In this document: positions 1 to 9,400 of the stretch, piece by piece
Layout of the letters: every line of letters begins with the position of its first letter
Numbering within the stretch: the stretch's first letter is position 1
Origin: UMGS1994 sp944386155
GTDB taxonomy: Bacteria; Bacillota; Clostridia; TANB77; CAG-508
DNA length: 64,000 nucleotides
Assembly (NCBI GenBank): GCA_963931085.1
Contig: OZ006973.1
Location: forward strand, 372,001-436,000
Direction of reading: 5' to 3'
Position numbers and translations under genes: made by a program
The notes under the pieces: generated by a model
The model's database searches: none
The model's input: only the letters and a program-made list of their open reading frames with translations
Told to the model about the DNA's origin: nothing

Positions 1-1601
1 ATGTACAACATGAAAATGTAGATGAAGCAGATATTGTAAAAACAGATGGAAAATATATTTATTATCTAATAAATCATTCAAATACAAAAAGTTATGAAAA
101 TAAGAATGTGATAAAAATAATAGATGTAGATTCAAGAAAAGTTATTTCTGAAATTAATATTAATGATGAAGGATATAAATATTTATATGCCAGTGAAATG
201 TATTTATACAACAATAAATTAATTGTAATGGAAACAAGAGTAAACAATAAAGATGAGAAAAAAGAATCTACAACAGAGACAGTAGCTGTGATTTATAATA
301 TAGAAAATAAAGATAATATACAAAAAGAAAGAGAAGTTATATCAGTAGGTGATTATACAGATTCAAGAATGATAGAAGATAATTTATATATAATTTCACA
401 AAAATATAATAACATGTATAATTATGTATATAATGATGTAACTGGAAATTATGAAGAACAAGAGGTAGAGATAGAACTTCCAACATATAAAGATACTATA
501 TCAGGAGATGACTATAAGACTATAGAATGTACAGATATTTACTATATTAAAGGTTCTGAAGATTCTTCATATACATTAGTTACAGCTGTAAATATTAATA
601 AAAATGAAGAAGCAAATGTGGAAACATTTTTAGGACTTGGGAATGAAATTTATTGTAGTGAAAATAATATATATGTAACAAAAGCAAAATATGATTCACA
701 ATATAGTAGAGTATTTGGAACTTATGATTATAATTCAGAGACTGATATATTTAAATTTAAATTACTAGATAATAATATAGAATTTTTAGGAAAAGGAACA
801 GTAAATGGTACAGTATTAAATCAATTTTCAATGGATGAATATAATGGATATTTTAGAATTGCGACTACAGGATATAATGAAAAAAATGATACAGTAAATA
901 ATGTATTTATATTAGATGAGAATTTAAAAGAAGTAGGAAGTCTTAAAGGTTTAGCAGAAGGAGAGAAAATATATTCAGTTAGATTTATGAATGATATTGG
1001 ATATGTAGTAACATTTGAACAAGTAGACCCACTATTTGTAATAGATTTGAAAGATCCAGTAAATCCAGAAGTTAAAGGAGAATTAAAAATTCCAGGATAT
1101 AGTAGCTATCTACATCCTTATGATGATACTCATATAATTGGTATAGGAATGAATACAGAAGTTACTAAATATGGATCAGTAACAACAAAAGGTATCAAGA
1201 TTAGTATGTTTGATGTAAGTGATTTAAATAATCCAAAAGAATTATTTAATACTATATTAGGGGAAAACTACGGATATTCAGAAGCTTTAAATAATCATAA
1301 AGCAGTGCTATGTTCAAAAGAAAAAGAGTTGCTAGCTTTGCCAGCTAATATTTCTGATGAAAGTTATGATGATACATTTAATGGAGCAATTATATTTAAA
1401 GTAGATTTAGAAAATAATAAATTTGTAGAAGAGATAAAAGTAAAGAGTGAAAAAATAAAATCAGAAAATTCATCATATAAATATAATGATGAAATAAGAA
1501 GAATAATTTATATTGGTGATTATTTATATACGCTTTCAGATACAAATGTAAATATTATAGACATAGATACTTACAAAGTAATAGATAAAATTGAATTATA
1601 A
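1..1601 (+). CDS. Beta-propeller domain protein, 5' end cut by window
   Basis: The reading frame is already open at base 3 and runs to TAA at 1599-1601, so the true start lies left of the window; 532 residues are visible. The first visible residues (VQHENVDEADIVKTDGKYIY) match the opening signature of the clostridial secreted beta-propeller family (Pfam Beta_propel), which usually follows a signal peptide or membrane anchor. Repeated blade-like stretches such as GEKIYSVRFMNDIGYVVTFE and DPLFVIDLKDP support a propeller. It is probably extracellular; its ligand is unknown. A strong hairpin terminator follows directly. Confidence 0.8.
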   Translation, partial: VQHENVDEADIVKTDGKYIYYLINHSNTKSYENKNVIKIIDVDSRKVISEININDEGYKYLYASEMYLYNNKLIVMETRVNNKDEKKESTTETVAVIYNIENKDNIQKEREVISVGDYTDSRMIEDNLYIISQKYNNMYNYVYNDVTGNYEEQEVEIELPTYKDTISGDDYKTIECTDIYYIKGSEDSSYTLVTAVNINKNEEANVETFLGLGNEIYCSENNIYVTKAKYDSQYSRVFGTYDYNSETDIFKFKLLDNNIEFLGKGTVNGTVLNQFSMDEYNGYFRIATTGYNEKNDTVNNVFILDENLKEVGSLKGLAEGEKIYSVRFMNDIGYVVTFEQVDPLFVIDLKDPVNPEVKGELKIPGYSSYLHPYDDTHIIGIGMNTEVTKYGSVTTKGIKISMFDVSDLNNPKELFNTILGENYGYSEALNNHKAVLCSKEKELLALPANISDESYDDTFNGAIIFKVDLENNKFVEEIKVKSEKIKSENSSYKYNDEIRRIIYIGDYLYTLSDTNVNIIDIDTYKVIDKIEL

Positions 1602-1619
1602 TAATTATAAAAATAATAA

Positions 1620-1660
1620 AAGAACTAAGGTGAGTTATAACTTATCTTAGTTCTTTTGTA
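1620..1660 (+). terminator. Intrinsic terminator after beta-propeller gene
   Basis: A near-perfect 17-pair stem (1620-1655, outer arms AAGAACTAAG and CTTAGTTCTT, two G-U pairs) is followed by a short T run. The small minus-strand gene ends close by, so it may work in both directions. Confidence 0.75.
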
Positions 1661-1670
1661 TTATAAATAT

Positions 1671-1838
1671 TTAACCAACTTTTTTAGAATTATAATTTAA
1701 ATTTTCTAATTCTTTACATTTAATTTTATATTCTATTTGTTGAGTTAGAAACTTATAATACATATATCCTTGTTCATATTGTGAAAGTGGGTTAAAAGGG
1801 TCTTGCATGTCAAAAGGCCATTCATTATTTCTTTCCAT
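1671..1838 (-). CDS. Small hypothetical protein, 55 residues
   Basis: ATG at 1838 is preceded on the minus strand by a strong TAGGAGG ribosome binding site seven bases away, and the frame runs 55 codons to TAA at 1671. The product starts MERNNEWPFDMQDPFNPLSQ, continues with a tyrosine-rich YEQGYMYYKF stretch, and ends in a charged helix-like tail. There is no signal peptide or membrane segment. I do not recognise the family; the tyrosine/asparagine/glutamine-rich sequence would fit a spore-coat-associated small protein, but that is a guess. The good ribosome site and codon pattern make it a credible gene. Confidence 0.55.
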   Translation of the reverse strand: MERNNEWPFDMQDPFNPLSQYEQGYMYYKFLTQQIEYKIKCKELENLNYNSKKVG

Positions 1839-1964
1839 AAAAACCTCCTAAATAAAAAAATACAAATAACAGATATTAATATATATTCAAAAATATTAGA
1901 TAATATTATGAAAAAAAGAATAATTGTGATACAATGATTAAGAATATTTATTAGGAGGGATAAA

Positions 1965-3740
1965 ATGAAAAGAGAAGAGATTGAGCAAAAGTATAAATGG
2001 AGCATAGAAGATATATATCAAAATTCAGAAGAATTTGAAAAAGATTTTAATGAAGTAAAAGATAAAATTAAAGATATAGAAAAATATAAAGATACTTTTT
2101 TAAATGATGTTGATTCATTTGTAGACTTTATGAAATTTTCAGAAAGTATTGATAGAAAATTAGAAAAAATGTACACCTATTGTCATCTTTCTGTGGATAC
2201 AGAACCTACAAATGGTGAAAAACAAAGATTATATTCAAATGTTCAAGGATTAATTGAAGAATATAATAATAAAACTGTATTTGTACGTGTATTGATTTTA
2301 AAAAATTCAGATAAGGTATTAGAATTTTTTAATGATGATAAAGCAAAAGAATATGAAAGAATGATTAAACATACTTTAAGAATGAAACCACATATGGCAT
2401 CTGATGATGTAGAAGAAGTTTTAGCATTAGCTGGAGGAGCTTTAGATTCTTCATATAAAACATATACAAATATTAGACCTAATTTTAAACCAGTAGTTGT
2501 AAATGGAAAAGAAGAATTTTTAAATGAAGAAACAGCAAGAGTATTTTATAAAAATGATGATGAAAGTATAAGAAAACAAGCTTATGAAAATATAAGAATA
2601 GAATATAAAAATAGAGAAAATGTTTTTGCATGTACATTAGAAGGAAACTTAAAAAAAGATGTTTTTTATTCTAAAGTTAGAAAATTTAAAGATTCTTTAG
2701 AAGCTGCAACATTTAGTGATGAAGTAGATGATAAACTATTTTATATGATATTAAATAACGCCAATAAAAAATATCATGAATATTTTGTAGACTTTTTAGA
2801 GTTATCTGCAAAATTAATTGGAAAAGAGAAACTTGATTCTTATGATTTAAGATATCCTGCTGTAAAAGAAAAAGAATCTAGAAAATTCACAATAGATGAA
2901 GCATGGGATTTGATATTTAAAGTTACTGAAGTATATGGACCTGAATATAGAGAAATATTAGAAAAAGCAAAAAATGAAAGATGGATTGACTATATGCCTC
3001 ATGAAGGAAAAAGACATGGTGCATATTCTAGTGGGTGTTATGACACAAGACCATATATTTTAATGAGTTTTACAGGAGATTTAGATTCAGTATTTACAAT
3101 GATACATGAGCTTGGACATTCAGTTCATTCATATTTAGCTCATAATAATCAATCATATATAGATAGTGATTATAGGATATTTGTTGCAGAAGTAGCTTCA
3201 ACGACAAATGAAATGCTTCTGATGAAATATTTAATAGATAATGCTGCATCAGATGATGAGAAAAAATATTTATTGTATAAAAAGTTAGATGAATTTGTTG
3301 GAACTTGTTATAGACAACCATTTTTTGCAAACTTTGAAGATAAACTTCATAAAATGGTAGAAAATAATGAAGGACTTTCTAGTGAAGTAATTACATCTTT
3401 ATATGAAAAATTAATTAATGAATATTACGGCGGAAAAGTAAAACTTCATGAGTATGAAAAATATTCTTGTTATGGAGTACCACATTTTTATTATAATTAC
3501 TATGTATATAAGTATACAATAGGAATGTGCTGTGCTACTGTAATTGCAAACAGACTAAGAAATAATGATAAAAAACAGCTTGAAAATTATTTTAAATTCT
3601 TAAAATTAGGATGTACAAAAAGCCCAGTAGAATCACTTAAAATAGCTGGAGTAGATCCATTAGATGAAAAATTGTATGAAGAATCATTTAATATATTTAA
3701 AGAAGATTTAGAAGATTTAAAAAAAATAATAAATAAATAA
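1965..3740 (+). CDS. pepF: Oligoendopeptidase F (M3B metallopeptidase)
   Basis: 591 residues, the normal length for PepF, a cytosolic zinc peptidase that cleaves short peptides. The zinc site HELGH is at residues 381-385 (in MIHELGHSVH), with the third-ligand region VAEVASTTNEM about 25 residues later. The N-terminal helical domain and the C-terminal tyrosine-rich stretch (FYYNYYVYKYTIGMCCATVI) also fit the M3B family. The start is set by AGGAGG at 1953-1958 before ATG 1965. It is followed 21 bases later by the biotin ligase gene, probably on the same transcript. Confidence 0.93.
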   Translation: MKREEIEQKYKWSIEDIYQNSEEFEKDFNEVKDKIKDIEKYKDTFLNDVDSFVDFMKFSESIDRKLEKMYTYCHLSVDTEPTNGEKQRLYSNVQGLIEEYNNKTVFVRVLILKNSDKVLEFFNDDKAKEYERMIKHTLRMKPHMASDDVEEVLALAGGALDSSYKTYTNIRPNFKPVVVNGKEEFLNEETARVFYKNDDESIRKQAYENIRIEYKNRENVFACTLEGNLKKDVFYSKVRKFKDSLEAATFSDEVDDKLFYMILNNANKKYHEYFVDFLELSAKLIGKEKLDSYDLRYPAVKEKESRKFTIDEAWDLIFKVTEVYGPEYREILEKAKNERWIDYMPHEGKRHGAYSSGCYDTRPYILMSFTGDLDSVFTMIHELGHSVHSYLAHNNQSYIDSDYRIFVAEVASTTNEMLLMKYLIDNAASDDEKKYLLYKKLDEFVGTCYRQPFFANFEDKLHKMVENNEGLSSEVITSLYEKLINEYYGGKVKLHEYEKYSCYGVPHFYYNYYVYKYTIGMCCATVIANRLRNNDKKQLENYFKFLKLGCTKSPVESLKIAGVDPLDEKLYEESFNIFKEDLEDLKKIINK

Positions 3741-3761
3741 AATTAAGGTGAAGATTAAATT

Positions 3762-4328
3762 ATGAATATTGAAGAAATAAAAAAAGAAATAAGCAAAAAT
3801 AAAACAATAAACAAACTAGTATTTTTTGAAGAATTGCCATCTACTCAGATTTATGCAAAAGAAAATATTAATAATATTGATAGTGGTACAGTTATTTTAG
3901 TGAATAATCAAACAAAAGGAATAGGAACGAAAAATCGAAAATGGTATTCTACTAAAAATGAAAATCTAACTTTTACAATTGTTTTAAAACCAAATAAAAG
4001 TGTAAATGAATATGAATATTTGACAATTAAATTAGCAGAAAAAATAATTCATGTTATTAAAAATATTTATAATATTACAGCAGATATAAAAGTTCCAAAT
4101 GACATTATTATAAATAATAAAAAAGTTTGTGGTATTTTAACAGAAACAGAAGTAAAAGGTGAACTAGTAAAAAATCTTTATATAGGAATAGGAATTAATA
4201 TAAATCAAGATGTTTTTGATGAAGAAATAATGGATATAGCAACTTCTATGTATAAGGAAACAAATAGAAAAGAAGACATAGAAAAAGTGTTAATTAATAT
4301 AATAAATGAAATAGATAGTGAATTTTAA
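3762..4328 (+). CDS. birA: Minimal biotin-[acetyl-CoA-carboxylase] ligase
   Basis: Catalytic-domain-only biotin protein ligase of 188 residues. Visible motifs are LPSTQ (26-30), the biotinyl-AMP loop GIGTKNRKW (53-61; a divergent form of GRGRxGRxW) and KVPNDIIINNKKVCGIL. The N-terminal DNA-binding domain of bifunctional BirA and most of the C-terminal SH3-like domain are absent, so it should act only as an enzyme. Its likely substrate is AccB, encoded 4 kb downstream in the fatty-acid operon (biotinyl lysine 118). It lies 21 bases after pepF and is followed by a terminator. Confidence 0.85.
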   Translation: MNIEEIKKEISKNKTINKLVFFEELPSTQIYAKENINNIDSGTVILVNNQTKGIGTKNRKWYSTKNENLTFTIVLKPNKSVNEYEYLTIKLAEKIIHVIKNIYNITADIKVPNDIIINNKKVCGILTETEVKGELVKNLYIGIGININQDVFDEEIMDIATSMYKETNRKEDIEKVLINIINEIDSEF

Positions 4329-4347
4329 TAATAGATAAAAAATATTA

Positions 4348-4397
4348 AAAATGGTTCTTTTTATGAAAAAAATATTATAATAGAAAGAATCATTTTT
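4348..4397 (+). terminator. Terminator after birA
   Basis: The arms AAAAATGGTTCTTT (4348-4361) and AAAGAATCATTTTT (4384-4397) pair with one G-U, around an AT-only loop. It separates pepF-birA from the fatty-acid operon. Confidence 0.55.
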
Positions 4398-4438
4398 ACA
4401 TATAGATTAAAATTTAGTTTAAATTTTTCAAAACAAAA

Positions 4439-4450
4439 CTGACCAGTCAG
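4439..4450. promoter_or_regulatory. Palindrome upstream of the fatty-acid operon, candidate operator
   Basis: CTGACCAGTCAG has perfect 5-base half-sites (CTGAC/GTCAG) around CA. It is the only GC-rich palindrome in an AT-rich leader, 62 bases before fabH. A -10-like TATAAA lies at 4476-4481. The form resembles operators of TetR-type repressors, and lipid-synthesis operons are often controlled by dedicated repressors, but no regulator gene is in the window, so its binder is unknown. Confidence 0.4.
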
Positions 4451-4511
4451 ACTAATGAAATTTTTAGCAAAAAAATATAAAATATGTACTAGTGTATAGG
4501 AGATAAATTTT

Positions 4512-5444
4512 ATGAATTCAATAAAAGTTTTGGCAAGCGATAGTTATTTACCAAACAATAAGATAAATAATGATTATTTTAATAAAAAATTTAAATTAGA
4601 TGAAAATTGGATTGAAAAGAGAACAGGAATAAAAACAAGATTTTTTGCAGATGAGAAGATAGAATTAATGGCATATAATTCATGCAAAAATATAGTGAAA
4701 AATTTAGAAGATGTTAATGAGATAGATTTAATTATTGTAGCAACTACTAGTACAAATAATTTAATGCCAGGAATATCTCATTATATTCAAAAAAAACTAG
4801 ACATAGATGAATGTATTTGCTTAGATATTTTAGCAGGATGTGGTGGATATCCAAATGCTTTTGATATTGCGGCAAAGTATATAGAATTAGGTGAAGCGAG
4901 AAAAGCACTAGTAATTGGAGTAGAAAAATTGTCAGATTACATAAATGATGATGATATAAATACTTCTATATTATTTGGAGATGGAGCTGGATGCATACTT
5001 ATAGGTAAAGAAGATGAAAACAAAGATAAATTATATAAAAGTAAGATAAGAAATATTTCTAAAAATTCAGACATCCTAACATGTGATAATATAAATAAAA
5101 AAATTTATATGGACGGAACAGCTATATATAAATTTGCTGTGACAGAAACAGTTAGAATAATAAAAGAAATATTAGAAGAGAACAAATTAAATATCGATGA
5201 TATTAAATATATTATTCCACATCAATCTAATCAAAGAATATTAGATAGCATTTCCAAAAGGCTAAATATACCTCAAGAAAAAGTATATACAAATTTATCT
5301 AATGTAGGAAATACTTTTTGTGCAAGTATACCTATTGCTTTTAGCGAAATTTTTAATCAAAATAAAATTAATAAAAATGATAAAATAATTTTGCTAGGTT
5401 ATGGCGGTGGATTAAATATTAGTTGTATTTTACTAGAAATATAA
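4512..5444 (+). CDS. fabH: Beta-ketoacyl-ACP synthase III
   Basis: 310 residues, first gene of the fatty-acid operon. FabH condenses an acyl-CoA primer with malonyl-ACP to start each chain. The catalytic triad is visible: C110 in LAGCGGY, H237 in IPHQSNQR and N267 in NVGNTF. The active-site cysteine context GCGG differs slightly from the commoner ACAG. The start follows GGAGA at 4499-4503. A 70-base gap separates it from fabD, the second largest inside the operon. Confidence 0.93.
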   Translation: MNSIKVLASDSYLPNNKINNDYFNKKFKLDENWIEKRTGIKTRFFADEKIELMAYNSCKNIVKNLEDVNEIDLIIVATTSTNNLMPGISHYIQKKLDIDECICLDILAGCGGYPNAFDIAAKYIELGEARKALVIGVEKLSDYINDDDINTSILFGDGAGCILIGKEDENKDKLYKSKIRNISKNSDILTCDNINKKIYMDGTAIYKFAVTETVRIIKEILEENKLNIDDIKYIIPHQSNQRILDSISKRLNIPQEKVYTNLSNVGNTFCASIPIAFSEIFNQNKINKNDKIILLGYGGGLNISCILLEI

Positions 5445-5514
5445 TTTAAAAAATTCAAGAGAAAATAATAATTAATAAAAATAAAGTAAATTAAATTAGA
5501 GTCAGGAGGATATT

Positions 5515-6456
5515 ATGAAATTAGGATTTGTATTTCCAGGACAAGGTGCTCAAACAGTAGGAATGGGAAAAGATTTATATGAAAGTTTTGAAGAAGTAAG
5601 AAAAATATATGATAAGGCAAAAGAAGTAACAGGAATTGATGTTGCAAAACTTACTTTTGAATCAACTGAAGAGGAATTATCACAAACTAAAAATACTCAA
5701 ATCGCAATTTTAACAATGAGCTTAGGAATACTTGAAGTATTAAAGAAGAATGGTATAGATGCTTCATATTCAGCAGGATTAAGTTTAGGAGAATATGCAG
5801 CTTTAATTTATAGCAATATAATTTCTTTAGAAGATGGATTAAGAATTATTCAAAAAAGAGGAGAATATATGCAGTCTTTAGTTCCAGAAGGAAGTTGGGC
5901 AATGGCTGCCGTAATAGGTCTTCCTGATGAAGAAGTAGAAAGAATATGTAAAGAAGAAATAAAAAGCGGATTTATAGTTCCAGCAAATTATAATTGTCCA
6001 GGTCAAGTAGCAGTATCTGGAGATAAAGAAGCTATAACAGAACTTGTAGAAAAGGGAAAAAATCTAGGTGCAAGAAAAGTAGTAGAACTTAAAACAAGTG
6101 GACCTTTCCATACAGAAAAATTAAAAGATGCTTCTGATAAATTAAGAGAAGAATTAGATAAAATAGAAATTAATAAAGATTTTACAAAGAAAGTTTTTAA
6201 AAACTTAGATGCAAAAGAATATACAAAAGAAGATGATATAAAGAATATTTTAGCTAAACATGTAATGAGCCCAGTTAGATTTTCAAAATCAGTAGAAAAT
6301 ATGATAAATCAAGGTGTAGATACATTTATCGAAATAGGTCCAGGAAAAGTTTTATCAGGTTTTATAAGAAAAATAAACAAAGAAGTTAAAGTTTTAAATA
6401 TCCAAGATAAAGAAAGTCTTGAAAATACATTAAAAATTTTAAAGGAGGAAAATTAA
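5515..6456 (+). CDS. fabD: Malonyl-CoA:ACP transacylase
   Basis: 313 residues. Transfers malonyl from CoA to acyl carrier protein, supplying the extender unit. Visible are the GQGAQ motif (residues 9-13), the nucleophile S90 in GLSLGEYAAL and catalytic H199 in GPFHTEK. AGGAGG sits just before the ATG. The gene ends one base before the fabG start, indicating tight translational coupling. Confidence 0.95.
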   Translation: MKLGFVFPGQGAQTVGMGKDLYESFEEVRKIYDKAKEVTGIDVAKLTFESTEEELSQTKNTQIAILTMSLGILEVLKKNGIDASYSAGLSLGEYAALIYSNIISLEDGLRIIQKRGEYMQSLVPEGSWAMAAVIGLPDEEVERICKEEIKSGFIVPANYNCPGQVAVSGDKEAITELVEKGKNLGARKVVELKTSGPFHTEKLKDASDKLREELDKIEINKDFTKKVFKNLDAKEYTKEDDIKNILAKHVMSPVRFSKSVENMINQGVDTFIEIGPGKVLSGFIRKINKEVKVLNIQDKESLENTLKILKEEN

Positions 6457-6457
6457 A

Positions 6458-7198
6458 ATGGGAGAAAGAAAAGTTGCTTTAGTAACAGGAGCTACAAGAG
6501 GAATTGGCAAAGCAATCGCTTTAGAACTTGCAGATAATGGATATGACATAGTTTTAAATTACAGAAGTGTAAATGACGAATTAAAACAAACACAAAAAGA
6601 AATAGAAGAAAAAAACGTAAACTGCTTTTTAGTATATGGAGACATATCTAAATTTGAAGATTGTGAAAATATTGCAAAACAAGCAATAGATGAATTCGGA
6701 AGAATAGATGTACTTGTAAATAATGCAGGAATTACAAGAGATGGATTAATAATGAGAATGAAAAAAGAAGATTTTGAATCAGTAATAGATACAAATTTAA
6801 CTGGAACATTTAACATGACAAGAAATATAGTTCCATTTATGATTAAACAAAAAAATGGAAGGATAATTAATTTATCTTCAGTAGTTGGTATTACAGGAAA
6901 CGCAGGACAAACAAATTATTCTGCATCAAAAGCAGGTGTAATAGGATTTACTAAAAGCTTAGCAAAAGAAGTTGCAAGTAGAAATATTTTAGTAAATGCA
7001 ATAGCGCCAGGATTTATTGAAACAGATATGACAAAAGTATTAAGTGATAATGTAAAAGAAGCTATTTTAAATCAAATACCACTTAAGAGAATGGGTGAAG
7101 CAAAAGAAGTCGCAAAACTTGTAAAATTCTTAGTATCAGATGATAGCAAATATATTACAGGTCAAGTAATTAACGTTGATGGCGGAATGGTAATGTAG
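6458..7198 (+). CDS. fabG: 3-oxoacyl-ACP reductase
   Basis: 246-residue short-chain dehydrogenase that carries out the first, NADPH-dependent reduction of chain elongation. The cofactor motif TGATRGIG is at 10-17, NNAG at 88-91, and the catalytic S141, Y154 and K158 lie in NLSSVVG and YSASK. The C-terminus GQVINVDGGMVM is typical of FabG. AGGAGG lies within the end of fabD, overlapping its stop region. Confidence 0.95.
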   Translation: MGERKVALVTGATRGIGKAIALELADNGYDIVLNYRSVNDELKQTQKEIEEKNVNCFLVYGDISKFEDCENIAKQAIDEFGRIDVLVNNAGITRDGLIMRMKKEDFESVIDTNLTGTFNMTRNIVPFMIKQKNGRIINLSSVVGITGNAGQTNYSASKAGVIGFTKSLAKEVASRNILVNAIAPGFIETDMTKVLSDNVKEAILNQIPLKRMGEAKEVAKLVKFLVSDDSKYITGQVINVDGGMVM

Positions 7199-7217
7199 AA
7201 AGGAAAGGATGAAAATA

Positions 7218-8453
7218 ATGAGAAGAGTAGTAGTAACAGGTTTAGGTGCAATAACACCAGTTGGAAATAATGTTAATGAATTTTGGGATGGAATAGTAAA
7301 TGGAAAATGTGGAATAGACCAAATTACATTATTTGATACAGAAAACTTTAAAGTAAAACTTGCAGGAGAAGTAAAAAACTTTAATGTAGAAGATCATTTT
7401 GATAGAAGAGAGGCAAAGAGATTAGATAGATTTTCACACTTTGCAATAGTTGCAGCAAGAGAACTTATGAAAGATAGTAAATTAGATGTAAATAGCATTG
7501 ATCCAACAAGATTTGGTGTTGCAGTAAGTTCTGGTATAGGGGGACTTCAGACAATAGAAAATAATGCGCAAACATTATTTGAAAAAGGACCAGATAGAAT
7601 ATCTCCTATGTATATTCCTATGGCTATTAATAATATGGCAGCAGGAAATATAGCTATAGAAGTTGGAGCAAAAGGAGAATCTTTCTGTATGACAACTGCA
7701 TGTGCTAGTGCAACACATACTATAGGAGAATGTTTTAGAATAATTAAACATGGATATCAAGATGTAATGATTGCTGGTGGAACAGAAGCTAGTATAACAC
7801 CAACAGGAATAGCAGGATTTACAAATATAAAAGCTTTATCACAACAGCAAGACAAAACAAGAGCAAGTATACCTTTTGATAAAGAAAGAAGCGGTTTTGT
7901 AATGGGAGAAGGAGCTGGAATAATATTACTTGAAGAGTTAGAACATGCTAAAAAAAGAGGAGCAAAAATATATGCTGAGATAGTAGGATATGGAGCAACA
8001 TCAGATGCATACCATATTACATCACCTGCACCAGATGGAGAAGGTGGAGCAAGAGCTATGATAAACGCAATGAAAGATGCAGGAGTTAATCCTGAAGATG
8101 TAACTTATATAAATGCTCATGGAACAGCAACACCATTAAATGATAAATACGAAACTATGGCAGTAAAAACAGCTTTTGGAGAAGCTTCTAAAAAAGTTAT
8201 GGTTAGCTCAACAAAAGGACATACAGGCCATTTATTAGGAGCAGCAGGTGGAGTAGAAGCAGTAGCATGTATTAAGGCTATTGAAACAGGAATAGTTCCT
8301 CCAACAATAGGTTATAAAGTTAAAGATGAAGAATGTGATTTAGATATAGTTCCAAATGAAGCTAGAAAAGTAGAGGTTAAATATGCAATGTCTAATTCAT
8401 TAGGATTTGGTGGACATAATAGTTCAATTTTATTCAAAAAATATGAAGAATAA
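7218..8453 (+). CDS. fabF: Beta-ketoacyl-ACP synthase II
   Basis: Elongating condensing enzyme, 411 residues from ATG 7218. An in-frame ATG at 7209 touches the ribosome site (AGGAAAGG, 7201-7208), so 7218 at about nine bases is preferred; this also gives the usual MRRVVVTG start. The active site is C162 (TACASATH), H301 (NAHGTATP), K333 and H335 (TKGHTGHLLGAAGG). It lies 19 bases after fabG in the operon. Confidence 0.95.
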   Translation: MRRVVVTGLGAITPVGNNVNEFWDGIVNGKCGIDQITLFDTENFKVKLAGEVKNFNVEDHFDRREAKRLDRFSHFAIVAARELMKDSKLDVNSIDPTRFGVAVSSGIGGLQTIENNAQTLFEKGPDRISPMYIPMAINNMAAGNIAIEVGAKGESFCMTTACASATHTIGECFRIIKHGYQDVMIAGGTEASITPTGIAGFTNIKALSQQQDKTRASIPFDKERSGFVMGEGAGIILLEELEHAKKRGAKIYAEIVGYGATSDAYHITSPAPDGEGGARAMINAMKDAGVNPEDVTYINAHGTATPLNDKYETMAVKTAFGEASKKVMVSSTKGHTGHLLGAAGGVEAVACIKAIETGIVPPTIGYKVKDEECDLDIVPNEARKVEVKYAMSNSLGFGGHNSSILFKKYEE

Positions 8454-8482
8454 TAAAAAATTATAATTTGAAAGGAAAAATT

Positions 8483-8941
8483 ATGGAATATAAAGATATT
8501 AAAAAGTTAATGGATGATGTAGGAAATTCAAAATTATCAGAAGTTGAAATAGAATTTCCAGATGGTACAAAAGTTAGCCTTAAGAAAAATGAAATTAAAG
8601 AGAAGATAATTACTGAGCAAGTAGCTCCAAAAATAGTAGAAAATACTGTTAAGAGTGAACCTGTAAATAATAATCTTTCTTCACCAAAAGAAGCAAAAAA
8701 AGTAGAAGGTAATGTTGTAAAATCACCAATGGTTGGTACATTTTATGCTAAATCTTCTCCAACTGCAGAAAATTTTGTAAGAATAGGTTCAAAAGTAAAA
8801 AAAGGAGATACTCTTTGTATTATTGAAGCAATGAAATTAATGAATGAAATCGAATCAGAATATGATGGAGAAGTTGTAGATATCTTAGTTGAAAATGAAG
8901 AGATTGTAGATTATGGAAAACCATTATTTATAATAAAATAA
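8483..8941 (+). CDS. accB: Acetyl-CoA carboxylase biotin carboxyl carrier protein
   Basis: 152 residues from ATG 8483, chosen because AAAGGA (8471-8476) is well spaced; an upstream in-frame TTG lacks support. There is an N-terminal helix, a variable linker (about 40-75) and a biotinyl/lipoyl domain with the biotin-accepting K118 in EAMKLMNE. It carries carboxybiotin from AccC to AccA/AccD. Its position between fabF and fabZ is common in Clostridia. Confidence 0.95.
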   Translation: MEYKDIKKLMDDVGNSKLSEVEIEFPDGTKVSLKKNEIKEKIITEQVAPKIVENTVKSEPVNNNLSSPKEAKKVEGNVVKSPMVGTFYAKSSPTAENFVRIGSKVKKGDTLCIIEAMKLMNEIESEYDGEVVDILVENEEIVDYGKPLFIIK

Positions 8942-8960
8942 TATAAAAAGGGAGATTAAA

Positions 8961-9383
8961 ATGTTAGATATTAAAGAAATTATGAATATTATTCCTCAAA
9001 GACCACCATTTTTAATGATTGATAGAGTAGAAGAATATGTTCCTGGAGAAAGTTGCACAGCATATAAAATAGTATGTATAAATGAACCTCATTTTGAAGG
9101 ACATTTTCCAGGAAACCCTATTATGCCAGGAGTATTAATCGTGGAAGCATTAGCTCAAACAGGAGCTGTTGCAATACTTTCACTTGAAGAAAATAAAGGT
9201 AAAAATGCATTATTTGGAGGTATTGATAAATTAAGATTTAAAAGACAAGTAGTTCCTGGAGATGTTTTAAAATTAGAAGTTAAAATAATAAAAAGAAAAG
9301 GACCTATCGGTGTAGGTGAAGCTGTAGCAACAGTAGATGGAGTAGTTGCTGCAAAAGGTGAACTTACATTTGCTATAGTATAA
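8961..9383 (+). CDS. fabZ: 3-hydroxyacyl-ACP dehydratase
   Basis: 140-residue hot-dog-fold dehydratase for the third step of elongation. Catalytic H48 is in HFEGHFPGNP and E62 in PGVLIVEALAQTGAV, the FabZ signature. The DRVEEYVPGE start and FGGIDKLRFKRQV region are typical. It lies 19 bases after accB and 17 before accC, with GGGAGA as ribosome site. Confidence 0.95.
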   Translation: MLDIKEIMNIIPQRPPFLMIDRVEEYVPGESCTAYKIVCINEPHFEGHFPGNPIMPGVLIVEALAQTGAVAILSLEENKGKNALFGGIDKLRFKRQVVPGDVLKLEVKIIKRKGPIGVGEAVATVDGVVAAKGELTFAIV

Positions 9384-9400
9384 AAAGGAGTAATCAAGAT

